Notes: generated from the letters alone by a model not told the origin. Positions 1 to 7,258 are shown, numbered from the stretch's first letter. The stretch: DNA of 10,920 nt from Anaerolineae bacterium (GCA_015493675.1 WGCR01000025.1:1-10920), one strand, 5' to 3'. Numbers and translations: made by a program.

Positions 1-663
1 GATCACATCCAGGGCTTTTTGCAGATGCAGCTCCCGCAGCTTGCCATCGGGCCCGCGGCGGTTGTAGTCATACACGCGGTAGGTCAGGTCCGATTTTTGC
101 TGAATCTCGAACAACAGGATGCCTTCGTTGATGGCGTGAAGCGTGCCTGCGGGCACGAAGATCACATCGCCTGTTTGCACCGGCAGATAGTTCAGCAATT
201 CCTCCAGTTTACCGTCGGCCACTGCCTGACGGAATTCCTCCCGATTGCTGCGGCGGTTGAGCCCGTAGATCAGGGTTGCGCCGGGCTCGGCGTGCAGAAT
301 GTACCAGGCCTCGGTTTTGCCATGAAAGCCGGTGTGGGCCTCCACGCTGTGGGCGTAGGCGTCATCGGGATGCACCTGGATGCTGAGTTTGGCGTTGGCG
401 TCGATGAATTTCGTCAGTTGCGGGAAATCATAGCCATAGCGCTTGATGGGGCGGGTTCCCAACAACGCCTCTTTCAGGTTGCGAGCAACTGCGCCCAGCG
501 TGCGGCCCGCCCAGGGCCCGTTGAGAATGCGGTTTTCGGCGTAGACCAGCCAGATTTCGGCCAGATCATCAGGCAGCGGCTCGGGCAGGCCGATCCAGCG
601 AGCCAGACGCTGGCCGCCCCACAGACGATAATCGAGTTTTGGTTTGAGACGGAATGGGTGCAT
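1..663 (-). CDS. manA: Type I mannose-6-phosphate isomerase (partial, C-terminus beyond window)
   Basis: This gene encodes the zinc enzyme that interconverts mannose 6-phosphate and fructose 6-phosphate in the cytoplasm, linking glycolysis to mannose and GDP-mannose metabolism. The window holds the first 221 residues, open to the left edge; family members are usually about 310-390 residues. The start resembles family N-termini (KPKLDYRLWGGQRLA, residues 7-21). The cupin metal site is intact: Q96 and H98 in LSIQVHPDD, E118 in GKTEAWYIL, and H176 in VPAGTLHAI. The downstream block QQKSDLTYRVYDYNR is also typical. ATG at 663 is the only usable start, because an in-frame TAG lies shortly upstream and no alternative start codon falls between them. 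No clear Shine-Dalgarno sequence is visible. A copy of a 164-bp interspersed repeat begins 11 bp upstream of the ATG, so any native promoter has been displaced or lies across the repeat. The identification is secure. Confidence 0.93.
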   Translation of the reverse strand, partial: MHPFRLKPKLDYRLWGGQRLARWIGLPEPLPDDLAEIWLVYAENRILNGPWAGRTLGAVARNLKEALLGTRPIKRYGYDFPQLTKFIDANAKLSIQVHPDDAYAHSVEAHTGFHGKTEAWYILHAEPGATLIYGLNRRSNREEFRQAVADGKLEELLNYLPVQTGDVIFVPAGTLHAINEGILLFEIQQKSDLTYRVYDYNRRGPDGKLRELHLQKALDVI

Positions 664-674
664 GGAAAGTCGGG

Positions 675-838
675 AATCGGCTTTAGCCGGTTTGAGCTAT
701 GAGTCAGGGCTTTCAGTCCCAGGCGGCGTTGGGGATGAGTGATGCGTTCGGGGAAAGTGTTTCGTTTGGGCGTCAATCAGCGCCGCCCGGCGCCGATGGG
801 GCCGGGCTCAAAGCTGAAAGACGCTGAAGCGCCTTGAT
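675..838. repeat. 164-bp interspersed repeat, copy 1
   Basis: This is the first of three related copies, lying between manA and the transposase gene. It opens with a small palindrome CGGC-TTTA-GCCG. Further in it contains a GC-rich hairpin (GCGCC-GCCC-GGCGC) and ends with AAGCGCCTTGAT. By eye it differs from copy 2 at about nine of 164 positions with no length change. Its last base overlaps the transposase stop codon. The hairpin-rich, non-coding character resembles REP/BIME-type sequences mobilised by Y1 transposases; that link is inferred from position. Confidence 0.85.
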
Positions 839-1323
839 CAAGGGGCTTCATAATCAGATTTGATGATCTTGATTTTTGCAATCGCTTTACCATGGTTCCA
901 AATGGCTGGACCGTCATCTAGCAGCGCATAGTCTTCGAGTCTTTGCTCGATGTTGTTGAGTCGGTGATGCGTTTCCTGATTGAGAACATAATCGATAGCT
1001 GAGTATAGCTGTTTGCCTCCCAAAGAGAAAACGCCATAGCCTCGCTGCCAACCAAAATCGGCTTCCTGGAACGTGTGGTTGACATGATAGGAGCTGCCTC
1101 CCTTGGTGAATCTGACGAAGTCTGCAAGGGAAACTTTGGGGGGAATTGAACTGACGATGTGGATGTGGTCGTCCATGCCTCCGATTGCATGGACAATAAC
1201 CCCCATGGCATGGGCTTTGCCGATAATGTAGCCATAGATGATTGGTTGAAGGTCAGGACTGATCAACGGTTGGCGTTCCTTTGTTGCCCAAACAAAGTGA
1301 TAGTAGAGTCGCCATAGCGCCAT
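838..1323 (-). CDS. IS200/IS605-type Y1 transposase (RAYT-like)
   Basis: This gene encodes a single-strand DNA transposase of the Y1/HUH class, 161 residues, within the family range of about 130-170. The N-terminus WRLYYHFVWATKERQPLI (residues 4-21) is characteristic. The HUH motif is H53-I-H55 in GGMDDHIHIV, and the catalytic tyrosine is Y112 followed by Q116 in IDYVLNQETHH, the Y-x3-Q arrangement of TnpA. All catalytic residues are present and there is no frameshift, so it may be active. I chose ATG at 1323 because GGAGGG (1329-1334) precedes it by 5 nt and the family homology begins there. A longer frame to 1407 adds 28 unconserved residues reaching up to repeat copy 2. No TnpB/Fanzor partner is present. 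The gene is flanked by long direct repeats and may mobilise them. Confidence 0.88.
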   Translation of the reverse strand: MALWRLYYHFVWATKERQPLISPDLQPIIYGYIIGKAHAMGVIVHAIGGMDDHIHIVSSIPPKVSLADFVRFTKGGSSYHVNHTFQEADFGWQRGYGVFSLGGKQLYSAIDYVLNQETHHRLNNIEQRLEDYALLDDGPAIWNHGKAIAKIKIIKSDYEAP

Positions 1324-1408
1324 GAGTGCCCTCCAGAGGAGGCGAAAAGAAGGAGACGGGTAGCAGCAATGCGTCATTCGGTGTATCAGCGGTTCTGTTG
1401 TGCACAAG

Positions 1409-1572
1409 AATCGGCTTCAGCCGGTTTGAGCTATGAGCCTGGTCTTTCAGTCCCAGGCGGCATTGGAGATGAGTGATGCGTTCGGGGTAAGTGTTCCGTT
1501 TGGGCGTCATTCAGCGCCGCCCGGCGCCGATGGGGCCGGGCTCAAAGCTGAAAGACGCTGAAGCGCCTTGAT
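1409..1572. repeat. 164-bp interspersed repeat, copy 2
   Basis: This full-length second copy lies upstream of the transposase gene in the same orientation as copy 1. Its opening palindrome is CGGC-TTCA-GCCG; the T-to-C change is in the loop. It ends at the same AAGCGCCTTGAT sequence as copy 1 and is separated from truncated copy 3 by only 7 bp (GTTCCCT). Confidence 0.85.
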
Positions 1573-1579
1573 GTTCCCT

Positions 1580-1651
1580 AATCGGCTTTAGCCGGTTTGA
1601 GCTATGAGCCTGGTCTTTCAGTCCCAGGCGGCGTTGGAGATGAATGATGCG
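1580..1651. repeat. Truncated third copy of the interspersed repeat
   Basis: This stretch matches the first 72 bases of copies 1 and 2, including the CGGC-TTTA-GCCG palindrome and the GTCTTTCAGTCCCAGGCGGC segment. It stops abruptly after GATGCG, 3 bp short of the stop codon of the DUF368 gene. Its tandem position after copy 2 indicates repeated insertion or an internal deletion at this site. Confidence 0.8.
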
Positions 1652-1654
1652 TCA

Positions 1655-2641
1655 TTAATCGCCGATGGTGACCGCCAACCTGTCCAGCAGCAGCACTGCG
1701 GCGAAGCCGACGGCGGCCAGCGCCAGGGCCACGATGATCTCGGTGTTGAAGCTGCCGTTGATCTGCATGGCAGGCAGGATATTGTGAATGATGGTGGGGA
1801 TTTCTTTGCCGTGGCTATCCGTCATGGTCTCCACCACTTCTTTCCAGGGCCAGAGTTTGCGCAAGCTGCCCAGCATAAAGCCAGTGAGGATGGCGACGGT
1901 GAGATCGTGGTGTTTGCGGAACAGCCAGCCCAGCACCTGGGCGAATGTGACCAGTCCCACCGCTGCGCCCGCGGCCAGCAGCATCAGGCTCACGATATCG
2001 CGGTTATTGACGGCGCTGAGGGCGAACTGGTATTTACCCAGCAGCACCAGGATGAAAGCGCCCGAAATGCCGGGCAGAATCATGGCGCAACTGGCCAAAG
2101 CGCCACTGAGGAAGACATAAAGCCAGGTCTCGGGCGTCTGCGCGGGCACGGCCCCCACCAGAAAGTAAGCGCCCACCGCCGCCAGCGCCAGCGCCGCCGC
2201 CAGGATGACGTCCCACTTCTTGACGCGCCGGGCCACGGTAATGACCGATGCCAGCACCAGTCCGAAGAAGAAACTCCAGATGAAGACAGGTTTGTTTTCC
2301 AGCAGCCATTCCAGTCCCTTGGCCAGGCTGAGAAAAGCCAGAATGATGCCGCTTCCCACTGCCAGCAGGAAGGGAAGGTTGATGGCTGCCAGCGCCTCCC
2401 TGATGCGAAAATGCAGCAGGGCGTTCCAGAAATCTTTGCGGCCCACGGCCCGGATGCTGAAGATCAGCTCTTCGTAAATGCCCAGGATGAACGCCATGGT
2501 GCCGCCCGAAACGCCGGGCACCACATCGGCGGAGCCCATGGCGTAACCGCGGGCCAGCAACCCCAGATAATCTTTCAACGACCGGGATTTTTTTGTTGTA
2601 ACGGAGGTGTTTTCAGTTGGATTTGTGGTGGATGAATTCAT
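1655..2641 (-). CDS. DUF368 family polytopic membrane protein (PopT-like undecaprenyl-phosphate translocase candidate)
   Basis: This is a 328-residue integral membrane protein. It carries both hallmark internally repeated signatures of DUF368: ADVVPGVSGGTMAFILGIYE at about residues 38-57 and MILPGISGAFILVLLGKYQF near 190-210. A third conserved block is GFMLGSLRKLWPWKE near residue 265. Several hydrophobic segments suggest 8-10 membrane passes. In Vibrio and Staphylococcus, DUF368 proteins (PopT) have been implicated in flipping undecaprenyl phosphate back across the membrane for reuse in peptidoglycan and surface-polymer synthesis. Transfer of that role to this protein is inference. The first ~20 residues are polar and poorly conserved. 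The start has only a weak, distant AAAAGG as a possible ribosome-binding site, and no convincing promoter is visible in the divergent region shared with the aldo/keto reductase. A truncated repeat lies immediately after the stop codon. Confidence 0.9.
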   Translation of the reverse strand: MNSSTTNPTENTSVTTKKSRSLKDYLGLLARGYAMGSADVVPGVSGGTMAFILGIYEELIFSIRAVGRKDFWNALLHFRIREALAAINLPFLLAVGSGIILAFLSLAKGLEWLLENKPVFIWSFFFGLVLASVITVARRVKKWDVILAAALALAAVGAYFLVGAVPAQTPETWLYVFLSGALASCAMILPGISGAFILVLLGKYQFALSAVNNRDIVSLMLLAAGAAVGLVTFAQVLGWLFRKHHDLTVAILTGFMLGSLRKLWPWKEVVETMTDSHGKEIPTIIHNILPAMQINGSFNTEIIVALALAAVGFAAVLLLDRLAVTIGD

Positions 2642-2735
2642 GAAATAGAGATGCCTTTTGACAGGGATGGGGGGACGAAATCATGTGATTCGCCAACGCA
2701 GAAGGGTACCACAAATGACGCTGGGGCGGCAATTA

Positions 2736-2764
2736 TTGACGTCTTGGTGCGCATACGCTATGAT
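2736..2764 (+). promoter_or_regulatory. Sigma-70-type promoter of the aldo/keto reductase
   Basis: TTGACG (2736-2741) and TATGAT (2759-2764) are separated by exactly 17 bp. The expected start site is near 2771, giving a leader of roughly 37 nt before the ATG at 2808. Confidence 0.7.
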
Positions 2765-2807
2765 CGGGCTTCCTGGACCTACACCATATTTTTCCAAGGA
2801 GGTTGCT

Positions 2808-3749
2808 ATGAAGTATCGCAGGTTAGGCAAGACAAATTTGCGCGTTTCTGTGATTGGCGTCGGTGCCTGGCAGTTTGGCGGCGAGTGGGGCAAGGCATTC
2901 ACGCAGCCAGAGGCGCATGATATTCTCGCCCGGGCCAGAGACCTGGGCGTCAACCTGATTGACACCGCCGAATGCTATGGCGATCATCTCTCCGAGCGTC
3001 TCATCGGCAATGCCATTCGGGGTCAGCGTGACGATTGGATCATCGCTACCAAGTTCGGGCACGAGTTTCATGGCCTCATGGATCGCACGCCCAGCTTCTC
3101 GCCCAAGGCTGTCCGCAAGCAGTTGGAAGCATCGCTTCGTTCATTACAAACCGACGTCATCGATATTTACCAGTTTCATTCGGGCGGCGACCACGTTTTT
3201 GATAATGACGAGCTGTGGACCATGCTGGATAAGCAGGTGAAGGCGGGCAAGATCCGTTTTCTGGGCATTTCTATCAGCTCCAGTCGCAGCATGGATCCCT
3301 CTCATCAGGCCCGCAAGGCCAGCGAAGTCGGGGCCAGCGTGTTGCAGATCGTCTACAATCGCCTCGATCGACGCCCCGAAACCCAGATATTCCCCATCAT
3401 CGAACATCAGGATCTGGGAATGCTGGCTCGCGTGCCCCTGGCCAGCGGTTTTCTCACCGGCAAATACAAGCCTGGCCACCGCTTCACCGATCCCAACGAC
3501 GTCCGCTCCACCTGGGAGCCCGAGCACATCGAGCGCCAACTCCGCGAAGCGGAGGAGATTGCCCGCAACGAAATTCCTGCCGGCATTCCCATAGCGGCCT
3601 GGGCCCTGGCCTGGCCCTTGCAGCATCCCCTGGTCACCTGCGTCATCCCCGGCGTCAAATCAGTCACCCAGATGGAAGCCAACGCCGCTGCTGCGGACCT
3701 GGATACGATGGTGCGCGACGACCATCCTCAGGCCTGGCCCGACGCATGA
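2808..3749 (+). CDS. Aldo/keto reductase (NADPH-dependent type)
   Basis: This gene encodes a 313-residue cytoplasmic (alpha/beta)8-barrel oxidoreductase that reduces aldehydes or ketones; its substrate cannot be told from sequence. The catalytic tetrad is complete: D52 and Y57 in LIDTAECYG, K82 in IATKFG, and H124 in YQFHSGG. The nucleotide-binding C-terminus is present (VIPGVKSVTQMEAN, about residues 279-292). The length is normal for the family. The frame is open further upstream to 2658, but I chose the ATG at 2808: a consensus AAGGAGG (2796-2802) precedes it by 5 nt, homology starts at once with MKYRRLGKTNLRVSVIGVG, and a promoter is positioned for it. The gene stands alone with its own promoter and terminator-like hairpin, divergent from the DUF368 gene. 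Confidence 0.92.
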   Translation: MKYRRLGKTNLRVSVIGVGAWQFGGEWGKAFTQPEAHDILARARDLGVNLIDTAECYGDHLSERLIGNAIRGQRDDWIIATKFGHEFHGLMDRTPSFSPKAVRKQLEASLRSLQTDVIDIYQFHSGGDHVFDNDELWTMLDKQVKAGKIRFLGISISSSRSMDPSHQARKASEVGASVLQIVYNRLDRRPETQIFPIIEHQDLGMLARVPLASGFLTGKYKPGHRFTDPNDVRSTWEPEHIERQLREAEEIARNEIPAGIPIAAWALAWPLQHPLVTCVIPGVKSVTQMEANAAAADLDTMVRDDHPQAWPDA

Positions 3750-3752
3750 AAG

Positions 3753-3780
3753 AAGGCCCGGGGCGCTTGCCTCGGGCCTT
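3753..3780 (+). terminator. Terminator-like hairpin, possibly bidirectional
   Basis: A 12-bp stem (AAGGCCCGGGGC / GCCTCGGGCCTT, one G-U pair) closes a GCTT tetraloop 3 nt after the aldo/keto reductase stop. The following tract is only weakly T-rich (GCTGTTTGG). It also lies 29 bp beyond the stop of the convergent GEVED gene, so it may serve both. Confidence 0.7.
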
Positions 3781-3809
3781 GCTGTTTGGGGATGAAAACA
3801 ATAGGGGGA

Positions 3810-5249
3810 TCAACTTGTGCCGGGCGTCAGATCAAATTCGAAAAGTCCGACCTCTTTGGAGGGGGTGGCGTAGAGGGTCGAACCGCTGACGCTCTTCTGG
3901 CCGACCACCTGGTAATAAGCGCTGCCGGCCGGGCTGCCTACCACGCCCGCATCTGTGGCAGAGCCTGATGTTCCGGCAGTGCCCAGCGGACTGGCGCTGG
4001 CGTAGTCGAAGTAGGGCGTGGCGCTCTTGTAGGCCTGTTCACTGTCATTCTGGCTGAGATGTGTCCAACTCAGGGCCACATCGCTGCCGCTAATGGCGAT
4101 ATTCAGGTCAACCGGCTGGATCAGCCAGTCATTATCCTCGACCTCGCCGCCCCACACCGGGCCAATAGGAGAGTTTCCCTCGCCCGAGTTGGGAGCAATG
4201 CGACAGCGGGCCATATACGGGCCGTTGAAAATCGTTCCCGAGGGCACGTTGACGCTGAGGGTGTGATCGCCTGCGGCAAGGGATTGATCATTGATGACGC
4301 GTTCGCTGGTCTCAAAGGTTTCATCGCCGTCCCAGTCGATCCAGCAGGAAAGATAGCCGCTGCCGCCACTGACGGTTACATCCAGCGAGCCAGCGCCGCC
4401 CGCGACCCAGGTCACGCCCGGGCTGGGGGCCACGCCGTCCTCGTCGGCGGTATTGGTGGTGTCATCCGCCAGTGCGACGTCATCTTGCAGATCGCCGCCA
4501 TCGGCATCGATCTCCGCTCCCAACTTCAGGCTGGTGACGCCATGACGGGCGCCGTTACAGAGGGCGATGGTATTATAGTGTTGGCAGACGCTGTTGTCCC
4601 AGTCATAGACGTTTTTCGCATCGCCATAATCGATGGGATTGGCGTATTGGTAAACGTCCGTATGGCTGAGCACATCATAAGTCGTCTCCGATGTCGCATT
4701 GATGATACTCATTGTCAGGGGCGTGGCCTGATCGCTGCCACGGCATTCGGGGGGAATTAGATTCAGATCAATCCGCCATTCGATATTATTACCATCTTTA
4801 TCGGCATGTGTATCATCATCTGTGCCGCCGATTTGATTCATTGCGCCGTCGTAAATACCGATATTGTCCACATTGGTGGCATTCGTTACGACAATGGCGC
4901 GATCCTCTGTGTCATCGAAATCGCCGTCTCGGTTGCAATCCAATGCACCGACGCCGCGTTGATTGGCCGTGTTTGCCAGGATGTTCCCGCCCGCCCAGCT
5001 CTCCATCCGAAAATAGATGTTATCGCCATCGTAAGCATACCAGGCGTAATGAATTTCATCTTGATCATTGATGCTCGGGTCGTTTGAGCTGGCGGTATAA
5101 ACAGGCGTCCCCCAATTGGGATCGATACTGTCGTCGTCGGTGTCGATGGTCGTCCAATCAGCCAGGGCAATGAGGGTCGTGGCGAAAAGAATCAACAGGG
5201 CGATGAGCAGGGGAAGAGTGTGGCGGCGGAGCGTTTTTCTTGGTTTCAT
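3810..5249 (-). CDS. Secreted GEVED-domain protein with N-terminal EF-hand-like loop (paralogue B)
   Basis: This is a 479-residue exported protein of unknown function. Residues 1-30 form a signal peptide (basic start, hydrophobic core, ALA before D31). Residues 31 to about 200 form an unnamed beta-rich domain with an EF-hand-like loop at 104-115 (D104, N106, D108, G109, F111, E115). Residues 207-380 form a GEVED-type domain: it opens with DYGDA, continues through NGARH, LGAEIDADGGD, DEDGV and WIDWDGDETFE, and closes with GGEVED (367-372). Residues 381-479 look like a fibronectin-III-like sandwich. No C-terminal anchor or sorting motif is visible, so it is probably released or held non-covalently. 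A GGAGGT (5261-5266) precedes the ATG by 11 nt, and a promoter lies in the short gap after its paralogue. Six cysteines align with those of the neighbour. Confidence 0.85.
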   Translation of the reverse strand: MKPRKTLRRHTLPLLIALLILFATTLIALADWTTIDTDDDSIDPNWGTPVYTASSNDPSINDQDEIHYAWYAYDGDNIYFRMESWAGGNILANTANQRGVGALDCNRDGDFDDTEDRAIVVTNATNVDNIGIYDGAMNQIGGTDDDTHADKDGNNIEWRIDLNLIPPECRGSDQATPLTMSIINATSETTYDVLSHTDVYQYANPIDYGDAKNVYDWDNSVCQHYNTIALCNGARHGVTSLKLGAEIDADGGDLQDDVALADDTTNTADEDGVAPSPGVTWVAGGAGSLDVTVSGGSGYLSCWIDWDGDETFETSERVINDQSLAAGDHTLSVNVPSGTIFNGPYMARCRIAPNSGEGNSPIGPVWGGEVEDNDWLIQPVDLNIAISGSDVALSWTHLSQNDSEQAYKSATPYFDYASASPLGTAGTSGSATDAGVVGSPAGSAYYQVVGQKSVSGSTLYATPSKEVGLFEFDLTPGTS

Positions 5250-5298
5250 GGATGGATGAGACCTCCGGTCTGGATGGAAAGGGAAGTGTATTTGGGAG

Positions 5299-5327
5299 AT
5301 TTTATGCTATTTTTGAATGACAGGCAA
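5299..5327 (-). promoter_or_regulatory. Promoter between the GEVED paralogues
   Basis: On the minus strand, TTGCCT (5322-5327) and TAAAAT (5299-5304) are spaced by 17 bp. The expected leader before the ATG at 5249 is about 43 nt. This suggests the downstream paralogue can be transcribed independently of the upstream one. Confidence 0.55.
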
Positions 5328-5338
5328 AAGATGCTTTT

Positions 5339-6880
5339 TCAATTGTTACTGCCCGGAATCAGATCGAATTCGAACAGCCCCAGCTCTTTGGAGGGCGTGG
5401 ATGTAAGTGTGTAGGTGATGCTGCTGTCCTCGGAATCGGTGATGGTTTTATGCCCGACAACTTTGTAAAAAATCACGTCGGAAGGCGTTCCCACCACGCC
5501 CGCGTCGGTGGCGGAGCCAGTGGTGTTGGCTGCACCCACTGCGGTGGCGGCAGTGACGTCAAAATAGGGGGCAGCGCTCTTGTAAGCCTGCTCTTCGTCG
5601 TTTTGCGTCAGATGCGTCCAGCTCAGGGCCACATCCGCGCCGCTGATGCTGATGGCGGGCGTCACCGGCTGAATCAGCCAGTCATGATCCTCGACTTCAC
5701 CGCCCCAGACCGAGCCGGTGGGCGTGTTTCCCTGGCCGCTGCCAGGAGTGAGGCGGCAGCGGGCCATATACGGGCCGTCGAAAGTCACGCCCGCGGGCAC
5801 GCTGACGCTGAGGGTGTGATCGCCCGCTGTCAGGAATTGTTCTGAAATGAGATGTTCGCCAGAATCAAAGGTTTCGCTTCTATCCCAGTCGATCCAGCAA
5901 TTCAGGTAGCCGCCGCCACCGCTGACCGTGACGTCCAGCGAGCCAGCGCCAGCCGCTGTCCAGGTGATGGCCTCGGTGGGAGCGATGCCGTCCTCGTCAT
6001 TGGGATCGCCATTGTAATGGCTGTCATCGGCCTGAGCCGCGTCATTGGCCAGTTCGCCGCTATCTGCATCGATAATCTCCCCCAGCTTCAGGCCCGAAAT
6101 GCCATGACGCGGGCCACTGCACAGTATTTTGGTGTTATAATCGTGGCATGTCGGACTTCCCCAATACCATGTAATCACATTTTTTGCATCACCAAAATCT
6201 ATGGGATTGTCAATCAGATAAGTGCCGTCAGATTGTGAAATGACGGTGGAATCCGAATCGGTAACCTGGATGATGGAGAAAGCAAGGGGCACGGGGCTTT
6301 TGATGCCGCGACACTCGGGATAGAGATTTTGCAACGGCGCCTTCCACTCCGTCTGAGGATTCTGCCAGGCGCCGCCGCTACCGCCAGCATTATTGTCACC
6401 GGGATCTCCCCAGGTTGGATCGCCTGCAATTGAGTTCTTGCCACTGCCATCATAGACGATTACCTGATCGTAATTGTAACGAACGATGATTCGGTCGCCC
6501 TTGGTGCCCTGTTGATAATCATCGGCGTCGTCAAATGTCCCGTTGTTGTTGCAATCCAGAGCAGCAACCGCCCGCATTTCATCGCTGCTCAGAATATCAG
6601 TTGCATCCCAACTCTCCATGAAAAAGTAAATGGCATCGCCGTCAAAGACATATTTTGCGACTTTGATTTCGTCCTTGTCCTGGATGCCAGCATCGTTGGT
6701 GTCATCCTCGTAAGCGGGCGTCACAGAAGCCCAGTTGGGATCGATCTGATCGTCATCTGTATTGATGCTGGTCCAGTCTGCCAGCGCGACAAGCGACACC
6801 AACAAGATGGCTATGATGGCGAAGGAGACGGATAAAGCTGACCGTCTTTTGATGATGGATATCGGGATTGAATTTTTCAC
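5339..6880 (-). CDS. Secreted GEVED-domain protein (paralogue A)
   Basis: This is a 513-residue exported protein, a tandem paralogue of the gene that follows. It has a signal peptide (1-34, ALA before D35), an N-terminal domain (35 to about 225) and an EF-hand-like loop at 109-120 (D109, N111, N113, G114, F116, D120). A GEVED-type domain spans 228-405: DFGDA, GPRHG, LGEIIDADSGE, NDEDG, WIDWDRSETFD and GGEVED (393-398). A fibronectin-like C-terminal domain ends in GLFEFDLIPG, almost the same as the paralogue's end. The GEVED and C-terminal parts are clearly more alike between the two proteins than the N-terminal domains. Translation starts at GTG (6880), supported by AGAGGT (6886-6891) 5 nt upstream. 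A strong promoter lies about 100 nt upstream. The role is unknown; surface structure or adhesion would be a guess. Confidence 0.85.
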   Translation of the reverse strand: MKNSIPISIIKRRSALSVSFAIIAILLVSLVALADWTSINTDDDQIDPNWASVTPAYEDDTNDAGIQDKDEIKVAKYVFDGDAIYFFMESWDATDILSSDEMRAVAALDCNNNGTFDDADDYQQGTKGDRIIVRYNYDQVIVYDGSGKNSIAGDPTWGDPGDNNAGGSGGAWQNPQTEWKAPLQNLYPECRGIKSPVPLAFSIIQVTDSDSTVISQSDGTYLIDNPIDFGDAKNVITWYWGSPTCHDYNTKILCSGPRHGISGLKLGEIIDADSGELANDAAQADDSHYNGDPNDEDGIAPTEAITWTAAGAGSLDVTVSGGGGYLNCWIDWDRSETFDSGEHLISEQFLTAGDHTLSVSVPAGVTFDGPYMARCRLTPGSGQGNTPTGSVWGGEVEDHDWLIQPVTPAISISGADVALSWTHLTQNDEEQAYKSAAPYFDVTAATAVGAANTTGSATDAGVVGTPSDVIFYKVVGHKTITDSEDSSITYTLTSTPSKELGLFEFDLIPGSNN

Positions 6881-6988
6881 AATTGACCTCTATATTGTCG
6901 GCAATTCTAGTTGAAATGTATGTAGTAGTTTATTCCCGTGAATGGCGCTAAACGAGGATGATCCGGTCCCTCTGTTTGCCTATGCTGT

Positions 6989-7018
6989 ATTATACTGTAG
7001 GGAACCAGTTCCAGTCAA
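6989..7018 (-). promoter_or_regulatory. Strong promoter with palindromic spacer, upstream of the GEVED pair
   Basis: On the minus strand TTGACT (7013-7018) and a perfect TATAAT (6989-6994) are separated by 18 bp. Two thirds of the spacer is the interrupted palindrome GGAAC-CA-GTTCC (7001-7012), directly abutting the -35 box. That position is typical of a repressor operator or a MerR-type activator site; which regulator is unknown. The expected leader to the GTG at 6880 is about 100 nt. Confidence 0.7.
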
Positions 7019-7230
7019 AAAAGAGGGCGTCAGCGTCATGTTTTTGCGTTTTTCAAACATCGTGGCAGGCTTTAGTCATCTTTGAAAAGTCCCTTTGCTC
7101 AGAATAACGCGCTGAGACATGATTTCCATCGGTATCGACGCGGGTTGGCCTGCCGGGCGACGGAATTCATTCGTCCAGAGCTCGCGGCCCGTCCAAATCG
7201 TCGACAATCGGGGATTGGATAGGGAAAAGC

Positions 7231-7258
7231 AAAACCCGATCAGCCGGGATCGGGTTTT
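7231..7258 (-). terminator. Rho-independent terminator of the anchored surface protein gene
   Basis: A perfect 11-bp stem (AAAACCCGATC / GATCGGGTTTT) encloses a 6-nt loop. On the minus strand the stem ends in TTTT and is followed by GCTTTTCCC. It lies 30 bp past the stop of the 7289-7828 gene and separates it from the GEVED promoter. Confidence 0.85.

Larger units (their letters stand above)
675..1572 (-). mobile_element. IS200/RAYT-like unit bracketed by direct repeats
   Basis: A Y1 (HUH) transposase gene on the minus strand sits between two 164-bp direct repeats of about 95% identity. Classical IS200/IS605 elements have subterminal hairpins rather than long direct repeats. RAYT genes, by contrast, are single-copy transposases flanked by REP palindromes. 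The short palindromes at the repeat starts and the long flanking copies fit the RAYT/REP-like layout or nested non-autonomous derivatives better than a plain IS200. Exact element ends cannot be fixed without an empty site. Confidence 0.5.

Noticed and set aside
19..702. Long plus-strand open frame opposite manA
   Set aside because: It is the complement of a clearly conserved mannose-6-phosphate isomerase frame and has no recognisable protein pattern.
474..776. 100-residue minus-strand frame beginning in repeat copy 1
   Set aside because: It overlaps manA in another frame, and only its repeat-derived first part recurs elsewhere.
1604..2635. 343-residue plus-strand open frame
   Set aside because: It is antisense to the DUF368 gene, rich in Q, H, G and D as expected of a shadow frame, and begins inside a repeat.
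4059..4760. Plus-strand frame opposite the GEVED gene
   Set aside because: It is a shadow of a gene with signal peptide, domain motifs and its own promoter on the minus strand.
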